Source: Omphiscola glabra
Taxonomy: Eukaryota > Mollusca > Gastropoda > Lymnaeidae
NCBI GenBank assembly: GCA_964017045.1
Contig: OZ024806.1
Span: 3,681,992 to 3,745,991, forward strand
Direction of reading: 5' to 3'
Length of the DNA stretch: 64,000 nt
Each line of letters starts with the position of its first letter. The stretch's first letter is position 1. Shown piece by piece: positions 11,040-21,771 of the stretch. A model generated the notes under the pieces. That model saw only the letters and a program-made list of their open reading frames with translations. It did not search any database and was not told the DNA's origin. The position numbers were made by a program, and so were the translations under genes.

Positions 11040-11451
11040 ATGTAGGAAAGCGGTTCTCAGCCTGTGGGGGTCGAATGACACTTTCACAGGGGTCGCATAA
11101 GTCGCCTAAGACCATAGGAACTGTATTAAAGGGTTGCCGGAAATTTGATGGAAAGAAATTTCGTCGACGGAAAATTGATCGAATCTTTTTTTCAGTTCAG
11201 ACGTTAAAATTTTCGTCACATTACTTTTGAACGCACTATACTATGTATAGTAAAACAAAATAATGTGTTGAAAAAGAAATTTGGCGCACAATTTTAACGT
11301 ATAAACTAAAAAAAAGATTCGACCAAATTTCCGTTCGATCAAATTTCCGTCGATCAATTTTCCGTCCACGAAATTTCTTTCGATCAAATTTCCGGATACG
11401 GTATTAAAGGGTCGCGCATTTTTAGGAAGGTTGAGAACCGCTGATGTTGTA
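11040..11451 (+). mobile_element. SPIN-like hAT MITE, copy 3, split by another element
   Basis: The left half (11048 to about 11136) begins AGCGGTTCTCAGCCTGTGGG and carries TCGCCTAAGACCATAGGAA. The right half (from about 11401) reads GTATTAAAGGGTCGCG and ends AAGGTTGAGAACCGCTG at 11443. Flanking octamers ATGTAGGA and ATGTTGTA agree at 6 of 8 positions. The middle is occupied by an unrelated long-inverted-repeat element, so this copy predates that insertion. Confidence 0.85.
11137..11395. mobile_element. nested MITE with about 48-bp terminal inverted repeats
   Basis: The left arm begins CCGGAAATTTGATGGAAAGA and the right arm ends with its near-perfect reverse complement. The inverted repeats extend about 48 bases, with further CGGAAATTTGATCGAA units in the right arm. 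It sits inside SPIN-like copy 3 and duplicates about 9-14 bases of it (GTATTAAAGGGTNG at 11123 and 11401). A 9-10-bp duplication would suit a Mutator-like element, but the superfamily is not established. A relative lies at 46022-46455. Confidence 0.75.
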
Positions 11452-12279
11452 GATTAGCGTGTGAATGTTAAACATTAAATTTAACAAGCCGGGACACAGT
11501 TATGCTACATACAAAAACTCTATGAAATTGCATATGTGATTTTCTTTTTATAAACATCATTTCGCAGACTGTACCATTACAAACAAAGAAACAAACTTAA
11601 AACAAAAAAAACAAAAAAACAAACAAAACCCAGATAGAATCCATCTTGTGTACTAAACATTTTGGCAACATGACGTCATCAAGATTATTATAAACCAAAA
11701 ACTCTCCTCACCACCGGCTTATTTCTGTAGCGAATCATGGCGTCTAGAAGGGAAGTATAGAAGTCTAGGCAACAGACTCCTTAGCGTTAATCCGCTCTTG
11801 CCAACAACTCCACCCCCGCCCCTTTCTGCCCCCCCACCCCGGGTCTGTACACTTTTGCCAACAATGAGGTCTGCAGCGTCTCGCATTACACTTCACTCCG
11901 GGCCCCAATCACGGCGTTACGCCACGACTGCTCAATGGGGTATTGTACTGACCGCTACGGTCACTGTGGTGGACGCTCTGAGTGAAAAGGTCCTGGTAGG
12001 CCCCCCGCCACCCCCTCTCTCCCGGGGCTTTCACAAAGGGCCGTTGACAGGTGTGCAGCAATGCTTTTATGGTGCGTGTAAAGCTACAAGAAGGTCGATG
12101 GTCAATGTCATGACACGGCAATGTCGCGATGACGTCTGACCCTCACCCTTACCCTATCCTGACAACCCCCCCCCCCCCAGGCGCATTCAGCGCTGTGCAG
12201 TGCAGTTGAGATGTTTTCAGACGTTCGATGCAAGATCTCATTCGAGTGGGACTTAGGAACAGGAGAAGTGTCTTCTAAA
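11452..12279. other. non-coding stretch with GC-rich patch
   Basis: A-rich runs near 11590-11630, then a GC-rich patch at about 11800-12140 with poly-C at about 12168-12178. No recognisable gene. Confidence 0.45.
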
Positions 12280-12520
12280 AAAACCAAAGAGGAAAAATGG
12301 AGAGAGACAGTAGAGTAGATGAGAGAAAGAGAATGAGTGAATTAGAGGGAGGGCGTCTCTTAGAGAGAATGATGAATAAAAGAGATAAAAAGAGAGGCAT
12401 TTAGCGTGAGTGGGAGAGAGAGAAAGTGAGTAAGCGAGAGAGGTGAATGAATAAGAGAGAGAAAGAAGTACATAGTGGGAGTGGTTAGAGGGAGAAAAAA
12501 AGGGGGGAGGGGAGTATTAG
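12280..12520. repeat. purine-rich (GAGA-like) tract
   Basis: Interrupted GAGAGA/GAATGA purine run on the plus strand, a typical low-complexity tract. Confidence 0.7.
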
Positions 12521-12619
12521 ATATAGCATTTCGCATTCTTCTTATTTGAATGCGTGCATAGACGGATAATATCTTAATCTTAAGAGTTGATTGCACCATT
12601 CATGACGTATGACCGGAAG

Positions 12620-12880
12620 AAATGTCCGTAAGAGATTTAGTGTGTAGGTAAATGTCCGTATGAGATTTAGTGTGTATGTTAAATGTCCGTAAGAGATTTA
12701 GGATGTAGGTAAATGTCCGTAAGAAATTTAGGATGTAGGTAAATGTCCTTAAGAGATTTAGTGTGTAGGTAAATGTCCGTAAGAGATTTAGTGTGTAGGT
12801 AAATGTCCGTAAGAGATTTAGTGTGTAGGTAATTGTCCGCAAGAGATTTAGTGTGTAGGTAAATGTCCGTAAGAGATTTT
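12620..12880. repeat. 30-bp minisatellite, about 9 copies
   Basis: Units around AAATGTCCGTAAGAGATTTA repeat every 30 bases. The array abuts the 20-bp array at its right edge, and the two units share an ATGTCCGTA-AAG core, which suggests common origin. Confidence 0.93.
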
Positions 12881-14211
12881 TGATGTCCACAAAAACTTTA
12901 GGATGTCCGTACAAGTTTCAGGATGTCCGTACAAGTTTCAAGATGTCCGTACAAGCTTCAGGATGCCCGTACAAGTTTCAGGATGTCCATACAAGTTTCA
13001 GGATGTCCATACAAGTTTCAGGATGTCCGTACAAGTTTCAGGATGCCCGTACAAGTTTCAGGATGTCCGTACAAGCTTCAGGATGCCCGTACAAGTTTCA
13101 GGATGTCCATACAAGTTTCAGGATGTCCATACAAGTTTCAGGATGTCCGTACAAGTTTCAGGATGTCCGTACAAGTTTCAGGATGTCCGTACAAGTATCA
13201 AGATGTCCGTACAAGCTTCAGGATGCCCGTACAAGTTTCAGGATGTCCATACAAGTTTCAGGATGTACATACAAGTTTCAGGATGTTCATACAAGTTTCA
13301 GGATGTCCATACAAGTTTCAGGATGTCCATACAAGTTTCAGGATGCCCGTACAAGTTTCAGGATGTCCATACAAGTTTCAGGATGTCCGTACAAGTTTCA
13401 GGATGTCCGTACAAGCTTCAGGATGTCCATACAAGTTTCAGGATGTCCGTACAAGTTTCAGGATGTCCGTACAAGCTTCAGGATGTCCATACAAGTTTCA
13501 GGATGTCCGTACAAGTTTCAGGATGTCCGTACAAGCTTCAGGATGTCCATACAAGTTTCAGGATGTCCGTACAAGCTTCAGGATGTCCATACAAGTTTCA
13601 GGATGTCCATACAAGTTTCAGGATGCCCGTACAAGTTTCAGGATGTCCATACAAGTTTCAGGATGTCCATACAAGTTTCAGGATGTCCATACAAGTTTCA
13701 GGATGCCCGTACAAGTTTCAGGATGCCCGTACAAGTTTCAGGATGTCCATACAAGTTTCAGGATGTCCATACAAGTTTCAGGATGTCCATACAAGTTTCA
13801 GGATGTCCATACAAGTTTCAGGATGTCCATACAAGTTTCAGGATGCCCGTACAAGTTTCAGGATGTCCGTACAAGTTTCAGGATGTCCGTACAAGTTTCA
13901 GGATGTCCGTACAAGTTTCAGGATGTCCGTACAAGCTTCAGGATGTCCATACAAGTTTCAGGATGTCCGTACAAGCTTCAGGATGTCCATACAAGTTTCA
14001 GGATGTCCATACAAGTTTCAGGATGCCCGTACAAGTTTCAGGATGTCCATACAAGTTTCAGGATGTCCATACAAGTTTCAGGATGTCCATACAAGTTTCA
14101 GGATGCCCGTACAAGTTTCAGGATGCCCGTACAAGTTTCAGGATGTCCATACAAGTTTCAGGATGTCCATACAAGTTTCAGGATGTCCATACAAGTTTCA
14201 GGATGTCCGTG
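12881..14211. repeat. 20-bp satellite-like array, about 66 copies
   Basis: The unit GGATGTCCGTACAAGTTTCA repeats every 20 bases with essentially no indels over 1.3 kb. Variants GTCCAT, GCCCGT and AAGCTTCA recur in patterns; a three-unit (60-bp) block is repeated three times at 13381-13560. The unit contains no stop in any forward frame, so all three plus frames are open for about 450 codons. The reverse unit contains TGA and is closed. It is not interpreted as coding. Confidence 0.97.
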
Positions 14212-15012
14212 TACAGAAAGAAAGAGAAACATTGTTAAAACGTTCTCTGAACGTAATATAGTTGGACAGCTCAGGTGTGACGTCCTCTTGCTTGCTTTAA
14301 ACTGACGTAACCTCAATGAAACAAAGAAACGGAGTCGTAATCATCTTTGGATGTTTACTGCAGACTGGCAACATCTTCGGACGGCTAACTGACCCACTTC
14401 CTGTCAACCTAAGGATCGAAAAGGTGGCACATAGACTCCTTACCGACGACAACACGTTCTTTCAGATTTCCAGCCCCATCACTGCCTCGGAAAAAAACTA
14501 TTTCAAAGGGAAGATGATGGAAATAAGATGTCAAAGATTTCAGGAATTAAATCTCCGACAACTGCGCTAAATGAGATTCAAGTGCGTTTAGTGCGTAATA
14601 TTTTGTTGATTTTTTTTGGTCACAAAAATTTATACCGACTTACAAATACAATTGTTACGGTTAATGTAAAGTTTTCTGTGATTTATTTTCCTGTGACTTT
14701 TGCTCGTACAATCGACTTTTGATCCTACAATCGACCTTTGCTCCTGTTACTGTACTGTGCGTCAACACTAAGATGGAGTTATCAAAGCTTGTTTGTTAAA
14801 AAAATATTTATAGGCCTGTTAACATTAACATTGCATTCTTTACGCTAACATTTTCTAAAGACTATTTGAAAAAAATAATAATTAATTAATATATTAAAAA
14901 AAACCGGTCGAATACGATGAATGGCCTGGTTAGATCCTGATGGAAATTTAATCTTTCAAGTCTTCCAGTGGCGACGTCATTGTCCATCTAAATTACAGAC
15001 AACTCACATGAC
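14212..15012. other. non-coding stretch with one unrecognised 84-codon ORF
   Basis: A plus-strand ORF at 14316-14570 is less repetitive and more GC-balanced than its surroundings, but resembles nothing I recognise. It could be an exon fragment or chance. The rest is AT-rich and unassigned. Confidence 0.3.
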
Positions 15013-15213
15013 CCTTAATGCAGTGGCGTAGCGAGCTTAACCTGCGCCCGTGGCACAATACCTTTTTAGCGCCCCCAATACCTTTTTAGCGCCCCCCTAT
15101 TCGAAAACCATACAATATTATAGTAAAATATACCATTTGGCGCCCCTTTGTGAGTAGCGCCCGGGGCATGATGCCCCCCTTGCCCCCCCCCTCACTACGC
15201 CAATGCCTTAATG
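15013..15213 (+). mobile_element. hAT-like MITE with perfect 8-bp target duplication, copy A
   Basis: The element at 15021-15205 starts CAGTGGCGTAGCGAG and ends CTCACTACGCCAATG. It is flanked by identical octamers CCTTAATG (15013-15020 and 15206-15213). The interior contains GCGCCCCTTTGTGAGTAGCG and an AT-rich centre and has no coding capacity. Terminal sequence and 8-bp duplication indicate hAT. Two more copies lie at 23.8 and 24.2 kb. A roughly 20-bp internal segment (AATACCTTTTTAGCGCCCCC) is locally duplicated. Confidence 0.92.
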
Positions 15214-15867
15214 TTCGCAGTTATCTGATGTAGTGGCCCTGATACTGTCTAATGCGGATTTAGTCTCAAGGAAGCTATCTTTTGACTAAAAGAATTTTAA
15301 AAAAAACATAAATGGTAAGAATTGTTTTTATTTGGATACAAAATAAACGAAACAAAAACGTGACACGTATTTTCACCTATTTTTTTCTTTACATTCAACA
15401 AAAAGACAGAAAGAAATAAAAAAAAATCCATTTTATTTAATTCCATTTTCCTCATCCAAATACAAAATTCAACAGCAGCCCTCGCCGACGGGGGCTCAAC
15501 ACCATGAACACCCCCACACCCTGGTGGGCAGGTACACATGCCTACCCCCCCCCCATCTTCCGCACACACACACACACAAACTGCCTCACCTGTCGATGAG
15601 ACACAGGTCGTCTGCTTGGAACTAACTGTTCGAAATCACCATGACCCCCCCCCCCCCTCCCCACCGTTCAAACTATTGGTTTATAGTATTTGATCCGCAT
15701 GTCGTGGCCGGTGAGGTTGGCGGAGCAACTGAGGGCTTAGAGCACCGGGGGGCAATAATCAGGCGTAAACAATAACCATTGCCCCAGTAAAAGTAAAGAT
15801 TAGGGAAACGGGTTTAAGAGAAATGTATAAACAACGAGGGGATGGGGAGGGCTGAAATTAAACGCCG
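15214..15867. other. non-coding stretch with short simple repeats
   Basis: Includes (CA)n at about 15562-15578 and poly-C at about 15644-15657. No gene seen. Confidence 0.5.
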
Positions 15868-16320
15868 CGGGTCGGGTGGGAGACGTGCGACAAGTTGGGT
15901 CGGGTGGGAGACGTGGGACAAGGTGGGTCGGGTGGGAGATGTGGGGCATGGTGGGGCGGTGGGAGACGTGTGACATGGTGGGGTGGGTGGGAGACGTGCG
16001 ACAAGGTGGGTCGGGTGGGAGACTTGGGACATGGTGGGTCGGGTGGGAGACGTGCGACATGGTGGGTCGGGTGGGATACGTGCGACATGGTGGGTCGGGG
16101 GGGAGACGTGCGACAAGGTGGGTCGGGCGGAAGACGTGCGACAAGGTGGGTCGGGTGTTAGACGTGTGACATGGCGGGTCGGGTGGTAAACGTGCTACCA
16201 GGTGGGTCGGGTGGTAGACGTGTGACAGGATGGATCGGGGTGGGAGACGTGTGACAGGGTGAGTCGGGGTGGGAGACGTGTGGTATGGTGGGTCGGGTGG
16301 GAGACGTGCCACATGGTGAG
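15868..16320. repeat. 28-bp G-rich minisatellite, about 16 copies
   Basis: Units around GGTGGGTCGGGTGGGAGACG give a strong strand bias, G-rich on the plus strand. Each unit has three to four G-triplets, so the array could form many G-quadruplexes. The 170-codon minus-strand frame is a proline/threonine artefact. Confidence 0.94.
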
Positions 16321-16554
16321 CATTGATCTATTCACGACTTCACTGTTGTTGTTTTGTTGGGCAATATTTCAGTACAGTGTTGGAGTTAACCTGATATACA
16401 GACGAAACAAATCGGCGAACGTGTCGAAAAGACGCCTTCGTCAACAAATAGAACACCACCCCACCCACACACACACACAAAATAAATAAATAAATAAATA
16501 ATAATATTAATACATGTAATTGACGCCACATTGGAATTTTTCTTTAATTCTGAA

Positions 16555-16828
16555 TATATATTTATATTTATATTTACATTTATATTTATATTTACATTTA
16601 TATTTACATTTATATTTATATTTACATTTATATTTATATTTACATTTACATTTATATTTATATTTACATTTACATTTATATTTATATTTATATTTACATT
16701 TATATTTATATTTATATTTACATTTATATTTATATTTACATTTACATTTACATTTATATTTATATTTACATTTACATTTATATTTATATATATATTTATA
16801 TTTACATTTACATTTATATTTATATATT
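16555..16828. repeat. hexamer microsatellite TTTATA/TTTACA
   Basis: About 46 hexamers alternating ATTTAT and ATTTAC. Overlapping Phe/Ile or Tyr/Leu frames are artefacts. Confidence 0.95.
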
Positions 16829-17504
16829 ACAAATACATCTTTTCCAGGTATGCATGTAATGGCTGTGACGCTATGCTCAAAAAGCGCGCTAAATTAACTG
16901 CCCAGAATTTGGCACTAATTGGAGTTCTTATGGAGTGCAGATAGTTGAATGCATGTTTTGTCAAGAAACTTTAGAAGATGGCACGTTCACGTATCGCCGC
17001 CGCCAATGTTTTCAGGGCTATTTATATATATATATATTATTTGACAACATTTATTTATTATTGTATTGGACTCTGTCTGATGCCAGTGAGTTGATGAAGA
17101 GCGCACAGATTATGGGTGTTTTTATAAAAATTGTGTTTATTATAAATCCTCAATGGATGATCGTAAGAAAAAAAAGACTCATAGGGTGGGGGGCTGGGGG
17201 TGGGGGGTGGAAGTGGAAGTGGGGCTGGGTTATTTAAGGCTCTATAGATTTAAAATAATTGAACTGCTAATTACTAACGTGAGGAAATTAACATGAAACT
17301 ATTGTTGAAGACTCCAGATGCACATTTCAAGGTTACAAAGGGGTTTCTGCTGAAGTCAACACATTTCTATGTCACCAAAGGATCGCCATTGAATTCACCA
17401 GGTCCAGATTATAGGGCTATGAAAGGGTTCCCATAATGTCAAGAGGACGACCCATTTAAAAAAAAAAAATTACTCTTTTCTCTTCAAAAGATCAGATAGA
17501 AATG
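16829..17504. other. non-coding stretch, nothing recognised
   Basis: Unique sequence with a G-rich run near 17185-17230. Confidence 0.45.
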
Positions 17505-17712
17505 GGGCCTAGGATAGTTAGAATGGACCTATGATGGATAGAAGGGGCCTATGATAGATATAATAGGCCTATGATAGACAGAAGGGACTTATGATATATA
17601 GAAGAGGCCTGTGATAGATAGAAAAGCCTATGATTGATAGAAGGGCCTATGATAAATAGAAGGGGCATAAGATAGAAGGGGGCCTATGATAGAAAGGGTC
17701 TATAATAGATAT
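17505..17712. repeat. degenerate 22-bp tandem repeat, about 9 copies
   Basis: Units around GATAGAAGGGGCCTATGATA with frequent indels, so this array looks older than its neighbours. Confidence 0.8.
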
Positions 17713-17724
17713 AAGAGACTCAAC

Positions 17725-18087
17725 CAGCGCTGTGCAACCTCTGCAGCTACAGAGATCCTCGGATATTTAGATCCCAAAGTTTGGAGTTGAAAAGGAAAAA
17801 ATCAAATTTGGATGTACAGGGCTCAGAAGCTAAAAGTGTCAGGGTCCCTCCAGATGTCACTTGACGGCTCTGACGGATTCGTTGAGTGCATAACTAAGAT
17901 CCCTATTTCTCTAACCATGTCAGGGATCTATTTTTTAAAATAAAATCATTGTTTCTTGTTCGTGTACATTTCATTCCCTGGAGGGCTACAACTTTTCTTA
18001 GATCCGAATTTTAAAAAAAAAATTATTAAAAAAATAAAATCAACACTATTTTTAAAAAAATGCGAAAAACATATTTGAGAACCGCTG
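17725..18087. mobile_element. possible hAT-like MITE remnant
   Basis: Begins CAGCGCTGTGCAACC and ends TTTGAGAACCGCTG, resembling hAT termini, but the inverted repeats match only partly and no target duplication was found. Confidence 0.3.
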
Positions 18088-18307
18088 TACTACTTTCTAG
18101 TCCTCCTCCACGTTAGCTCCACCTCACTGGTACTAATCTAGTCGTCGGTGTGTTGGCTGGTACCACTCTGTCGTCAGATCAATACCAACCCACGGCTGTG
18201 ACAGGCGAGAGGCGATCCAAAGAGCTTTTTTTAAAAAAAAATATAATAGAGAAAGAAACATGGTTATAAGATGAGCTAAAATATACATCTGGGGCCAAGA
18301 GCTCACA

Positions 18308-18792
18308 GCCAAACAGTAGAGCCAATGAAACATTAGAGCCATTGAAACATTAGAGCCAATGAAACATTAGAGACAATGAAACATTAGGGGCAATGAAATA
18401 TTAGAGCCTATGAAACAGTGGACACAATGAAACAGTAGAGCCAAAGAAACAGGAGAGCCATTGAAACAGTAGAACCAAAGAGAAAGTGAAGCCAACGAAA
18501 CAGGAGGGCCAATACTACAGTAGGGCCAATGAAACAGTAGAGCCAATGAAAAAGTAGAGCCAACGAAACAGTAGAGCCAACAATACAGTAGAGCCAATGA
18601 GACAGTTAGACCAATGAAACAGAGCAAACGAAACAGTAGGGCCAATGACACAGTAGGGCCAATGAGACAGTAGGGCCAATGAGACATTAGGGCCAATGAA
18701 ACAGTAGGGCCAATGAAACAGTAGGGCCAATGAGACAGTAGAGCCAATAAAACAGTGGAGCCAGTGAAACAGTAGAGCCAACGAAACATCAG
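18308..18792. repeat. 18-bp minisatellite, about 27 copies
   Basis: Units AGCCAATGAAACAGTAGA with substitutions. The period of 18 gives open minus-strand frames that are not genes. Confidence 0.93.
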
Positions 18793-19302
18793 AGCAAATG
18801 AACGCTATAACTATTATAGCAAAAACTAAGCTAAATATTGCAGCAATTGCTTCCACCTATTGTTATTTAACTTTATGTACAAAACAATTATTTTTGTTAG
18901 ACGCGAAAGAGAAATATTTTAAAATTATTATTGCTTAACTCAGTTATTAATCTCTAAATATAATAATATTATTATAATAGGGCCCATTATATTCCTGGCT
19001 GTAGCGGCCTATTTGGCATGTTCCCCTCGAATAGGAGCAGCGGTGGAAAAAAAATTAATTAAGATTTTACAGTAGCGTTAATCATTACAAAAATCTCCAA
19101 AAAAATTGATTCAATTTAAATTATTTTTATACATATAAGCATACGCCATGAACTTAAAATATACGGAATCTCGCTTTAAATTATGTTTTAGGTAGTGAAA
19201 AACAATACGAGGTAAAAGAGGGAAGAATTTAAAAGATTGATATAGTTCAGGGGCGTTGAAAAAATGTGCAGTGGTGTATGTAAGGGGATTCCATTCTGGT
19301 GA
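18793..19302. other. AT-rich non-coding stretch
   Basis: No gene or known transposon seen. Confidence 0.45.
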
Positions 19303-19468
19303 GGATTTTAATCGTGTTTGTTAAAAACTTGATTTTAATCGTGTTTGTTAAAAACTTGATTTTAATCCTGTTTGTTAAAAACTTGATTTTAACCGTGTTT
19401 GTTAAAAACTTGATTTTAATCGTGTTTGTTAAAAACTTGATTTTAATCGTGTTTCTTAAAAACTTTGT
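19303..19468. repeat. 27-bp minisatellite, about 6 copies
   Basis: Units contain CGTGTTTGTTAAAAACTTGA; copies nearly identical. Confidence 0.93.
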
Positions 19469-19498
19469 AAAATATAAATAAGTGGGTGGGGGGGGGAG

Positions 19499-19637
19499 TG
19501 TGATATGCCTCAGAATGTGCAGGTGCACTAGGCAGCACAGTGACACGCCTCAGAATGTGCAGGTGCACCAGGCAGCACAGTGACACGCCTCAGAATGTGC
19601 AGGTGCACCAGGCACCACAATGACACGCCTCAGAATG
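19499..19637. repeat. 40-bp tandem repeat, about 3.5 copies
   Basis: Units contain GCCTCAGAATGTGCAGGTGC; copies nearly identical. Confidence 0.9.
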
Positions 19638-19904
19638 GGTGGGTGCCTTTTATAAATTATTTAACGTTCTTCGGTAAACACATGTCTATGACACTATGTT
19701 TAAATGCCATGTCATTACAGTCGTGACAGAGAGGTTTCAAAGTTTCTTTGTAAGTCATACATTTTTTTTTCTCTTTTTTTTATTTCTTCAAGCCCGGCTA
19801 TTTTTAAAGTTTTGAACTTTGGAAGTTATTTAAATTTAGAATAAATAACAATACTCTCTAAATAATGTGATCATCGGTTCAGAGATTAATCTTTAGGCAT
19901 AAAA
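19638..19904. other. AT-rich non-coding stretch before the LINE
   Basis: No gene seen; the 5' junction of the LINE falls near the right edge. Confidence 0.45.
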
Positions 19905-19909
19905 ATTCT

Positions 19910-20791
19910 GTGTTCTACGATTTTTACGAAAATATAGTAGTCGGCAGTGAAACCTCCAGGAAAAGAACCCTTGAGGAAGGGCTCCCACAAGGGTCAGCCC
20001 TCAGTTGCACACTTTTCCTGGCATACATTAATGACTTGCCACAAAATTTGGTAACCAATGCCGCGATGTATGTTGATGATTTGGTTATCTGGAGCACCGG
20101 TAAGGATGTCCACCGCCTGCAAACGCTATTACAGCAAGACCTTTCGTCTATCAACAGGTTCATGCAGCGGTGGCATCTGGAAATCAACACCGAGAAGACG
20201 GTCTATTCGCTATTTACCAATGGGCGAACCATTCTCAAACAGGAGATTGAGCTGAAGGTGGGGGATGTAGCGCTCAAATGGGACAAGCAACCGGTTTACC
20301 TGGGAGTCAAATTGGATCAAAAGGTGCAAATGCATAATTTTGTACAAGACCTCTGCTCCCAGGCGACCGCCAAGCTCAATCTGGTGAAAAAGTTAGCTTG
20401 CACAAGTTGGGGCGCGGGCGCAAATACGCTTAGAGCACTACTCCTAAGCAGTGTAAGGTCGGTAATGGATTACAGCATGCCGGTCCAATCCTTTGCAAGC
20501 AAAACTGCATTGGAGAAGTTGGGTCGAATCCAGAATCAGGCTCTGAGATTCATCTGTGGTGCATTCAGGACCACACCCACAGCTGCTGTAGAAGTCTTGG
20601 CCAATGTGGAACCGCTAGAAATTAGGAGGGAGGAGGCTATTTTAAGTACCGTAGAGAGGTACCGACGGCGGACAGAAAGAGAACCGTCGTATCAAATGCA
20701 GAATAACTGGGTTGCGGGCAGAAGACTAAAAAGATCCTCCTCATTCATGCACCAGGTCGTGGAGCTTGAGAGGACCGTCGATCTGCCCTAG
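19910..20791 (+). pseudogene. LINE reverse transcriptase, C-terminal half
   Basis: This fragment would copy element RNA into DNA at a nicked target. Visible motifs are GLPQGSALSCTLFLAYIND (RT motif B; PQGS codons 19985-19996), then MYVDDLVIW, the catalytic motif C with YVDD at 20069-20080. YVDD replaces the commoner YADD but keeps both aspartates. YLGVKLD marks the following palm/thumb block. Motif A and all earlier domains are missing. The frame has no ATG start; it simply opens at the truncation point. It ends at a TAG (20789-20791), after which the same frame continues in sense into RNase H, so the stop is most likely a point mutation within one long ORF2. Confidence 0.93.
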
Positions 20792-21546
20792 AATAGAGAA
20801 AGGCTGACCCGAATCCCAGTTAATCCGCCGTACGCGGAACCCTCACGTCCTTCCATACACTTGGCCTTGACCGACACGGCAGTGACAAAAAGGAGCCCTG
20901 AGCATGTTCAGAGAGCGGCCGCCCTTGAGACCATGGATTTGTACTCCGAAGTACCTGTAAAAGTGTTCACAGACGGATCGGCCAATCTGAGAGAAAGCAC
21001 TGCTGGGTATGGTGCGCTCATACTATACCCAGCGGGGGGGGGGGGGCAGAAAGTCAAGAACTCTCCGGACCCTGTGGGACTACAGCATCAAACTTTGATG
21101 CGGAGCTTGAGGCTATACACAGGGCACTGGAGAGTGTGTATCACACACTGAGAGAGAACGAGCTTGCGGGGCTCGACGTGATCATGTTCTCGGACTCAAG
21201 ATCTGCTCTCGAGATCTTGGGAAAGAGACAGGGTAGCACACACATGGTTGACGTCATCTTAGATGACGTATGCAAACTCGGCGAACTAGGAGGCACGGTG
21301 ACAGTGCAATGGATCCCTGGCCACGTCAACATCAGTGGCAACGAGAAAGCGGACACTCTTGCGAAGACCGGGGCCGCCCAGCCTCAGCCAGAAACACCAA
21401 TGACTGGATTGGGAATAAAGAACTGGCTGGCGGACCATTTTAGGAAAAAATGGTACAGGCAGTGGGCGCACAATACGACCGCAAGAGGCGTCTATTCCAA
21501 CATGCAAACTCCTAGCAAACAAGACCCATGGTGGGGGTTAGGCTGA
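20792..21546 (+). pseudogene. LINE RNase H domain, frameshifted
   Basis: Would degrade the RNA strand of the RNA-DNA hybrid. All four carboxylates of the catalytic set are visible: FTDGSA (Asp codon 20972), the Glu of FDAELEAIHRALE (codon 21103), FSDSRSALEIL (Asp 21193) and the Asp of GNEKAD (21352), with the conserved His in WIPGHVN at 21322. The first lies in frame 2 and the rest in frame 1. The shift coincides with a homopolymer of 13 G at 21034-21046, so slippage is the simplest cause; a sequencing error there is also possible. The frame then closes at TGA 21544-21546. Confidence 0.93.
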
Positions 21547-21771
21547 AAGCAGCAGAGTTTAGTGACGCAAATGCGCACCGAGCATTGCCCTATAGGCACG
21601 TATTTCTGGCGTCTAGACAACAATCGGGATCCCACCTGCCGGCATTGCAACCTGGTCCCGGAAACCCTGGCGCATCTGTTGACCAAATGTCCCTCACTGG
21701 AGCTTCCGGGGGAGGCCAGGGCGGAGGGGGAACCCTATGTGAGGAAAATGTTGTATGGCACAGCTCAGTAG
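21547..21771 (+). pseudogene. LINE C-terminal zinc-knuckle tail
   Basis: Continues in the same frame beyond the TGA at 21544. It contains CRHCNLVPETLAHLLTKC, a C-X2-C-X8-H-X4-C knuckle (first Cys codon 21637) typical of the C-terminus of I/Jockey/R1-type LINEs, preceded by the usual THCP-like block (TEHCPIGTYF). It ends at TAG 21769-21771, plausibly the natural stop of the element. Confidence 0.88.

Noticed and set aside
12880..14305. Three overlapping plus-strand ORFs of about 450 codons
   Set aside because: They are three frames of one 20-bp tandem array whose unit lacks stops; no non-repetitive coding flank, and identical peptides arise in every frame.
14316..14570. 84-codon ORF as a real exon
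   Set aside because: Composition is mildly coding-like, but there is no recognisable similarity and no convincing splice context; noted but not called.
18367..18856. Hydrophobic minus-strand ORFs resembling a multi-pass membrane protein
   Set aside because: The hydrophobic pattern is the translation of an 18-bp repeat (AGCCAATGAAACAGTAGA on the plus strand) and repeats exactly with it.
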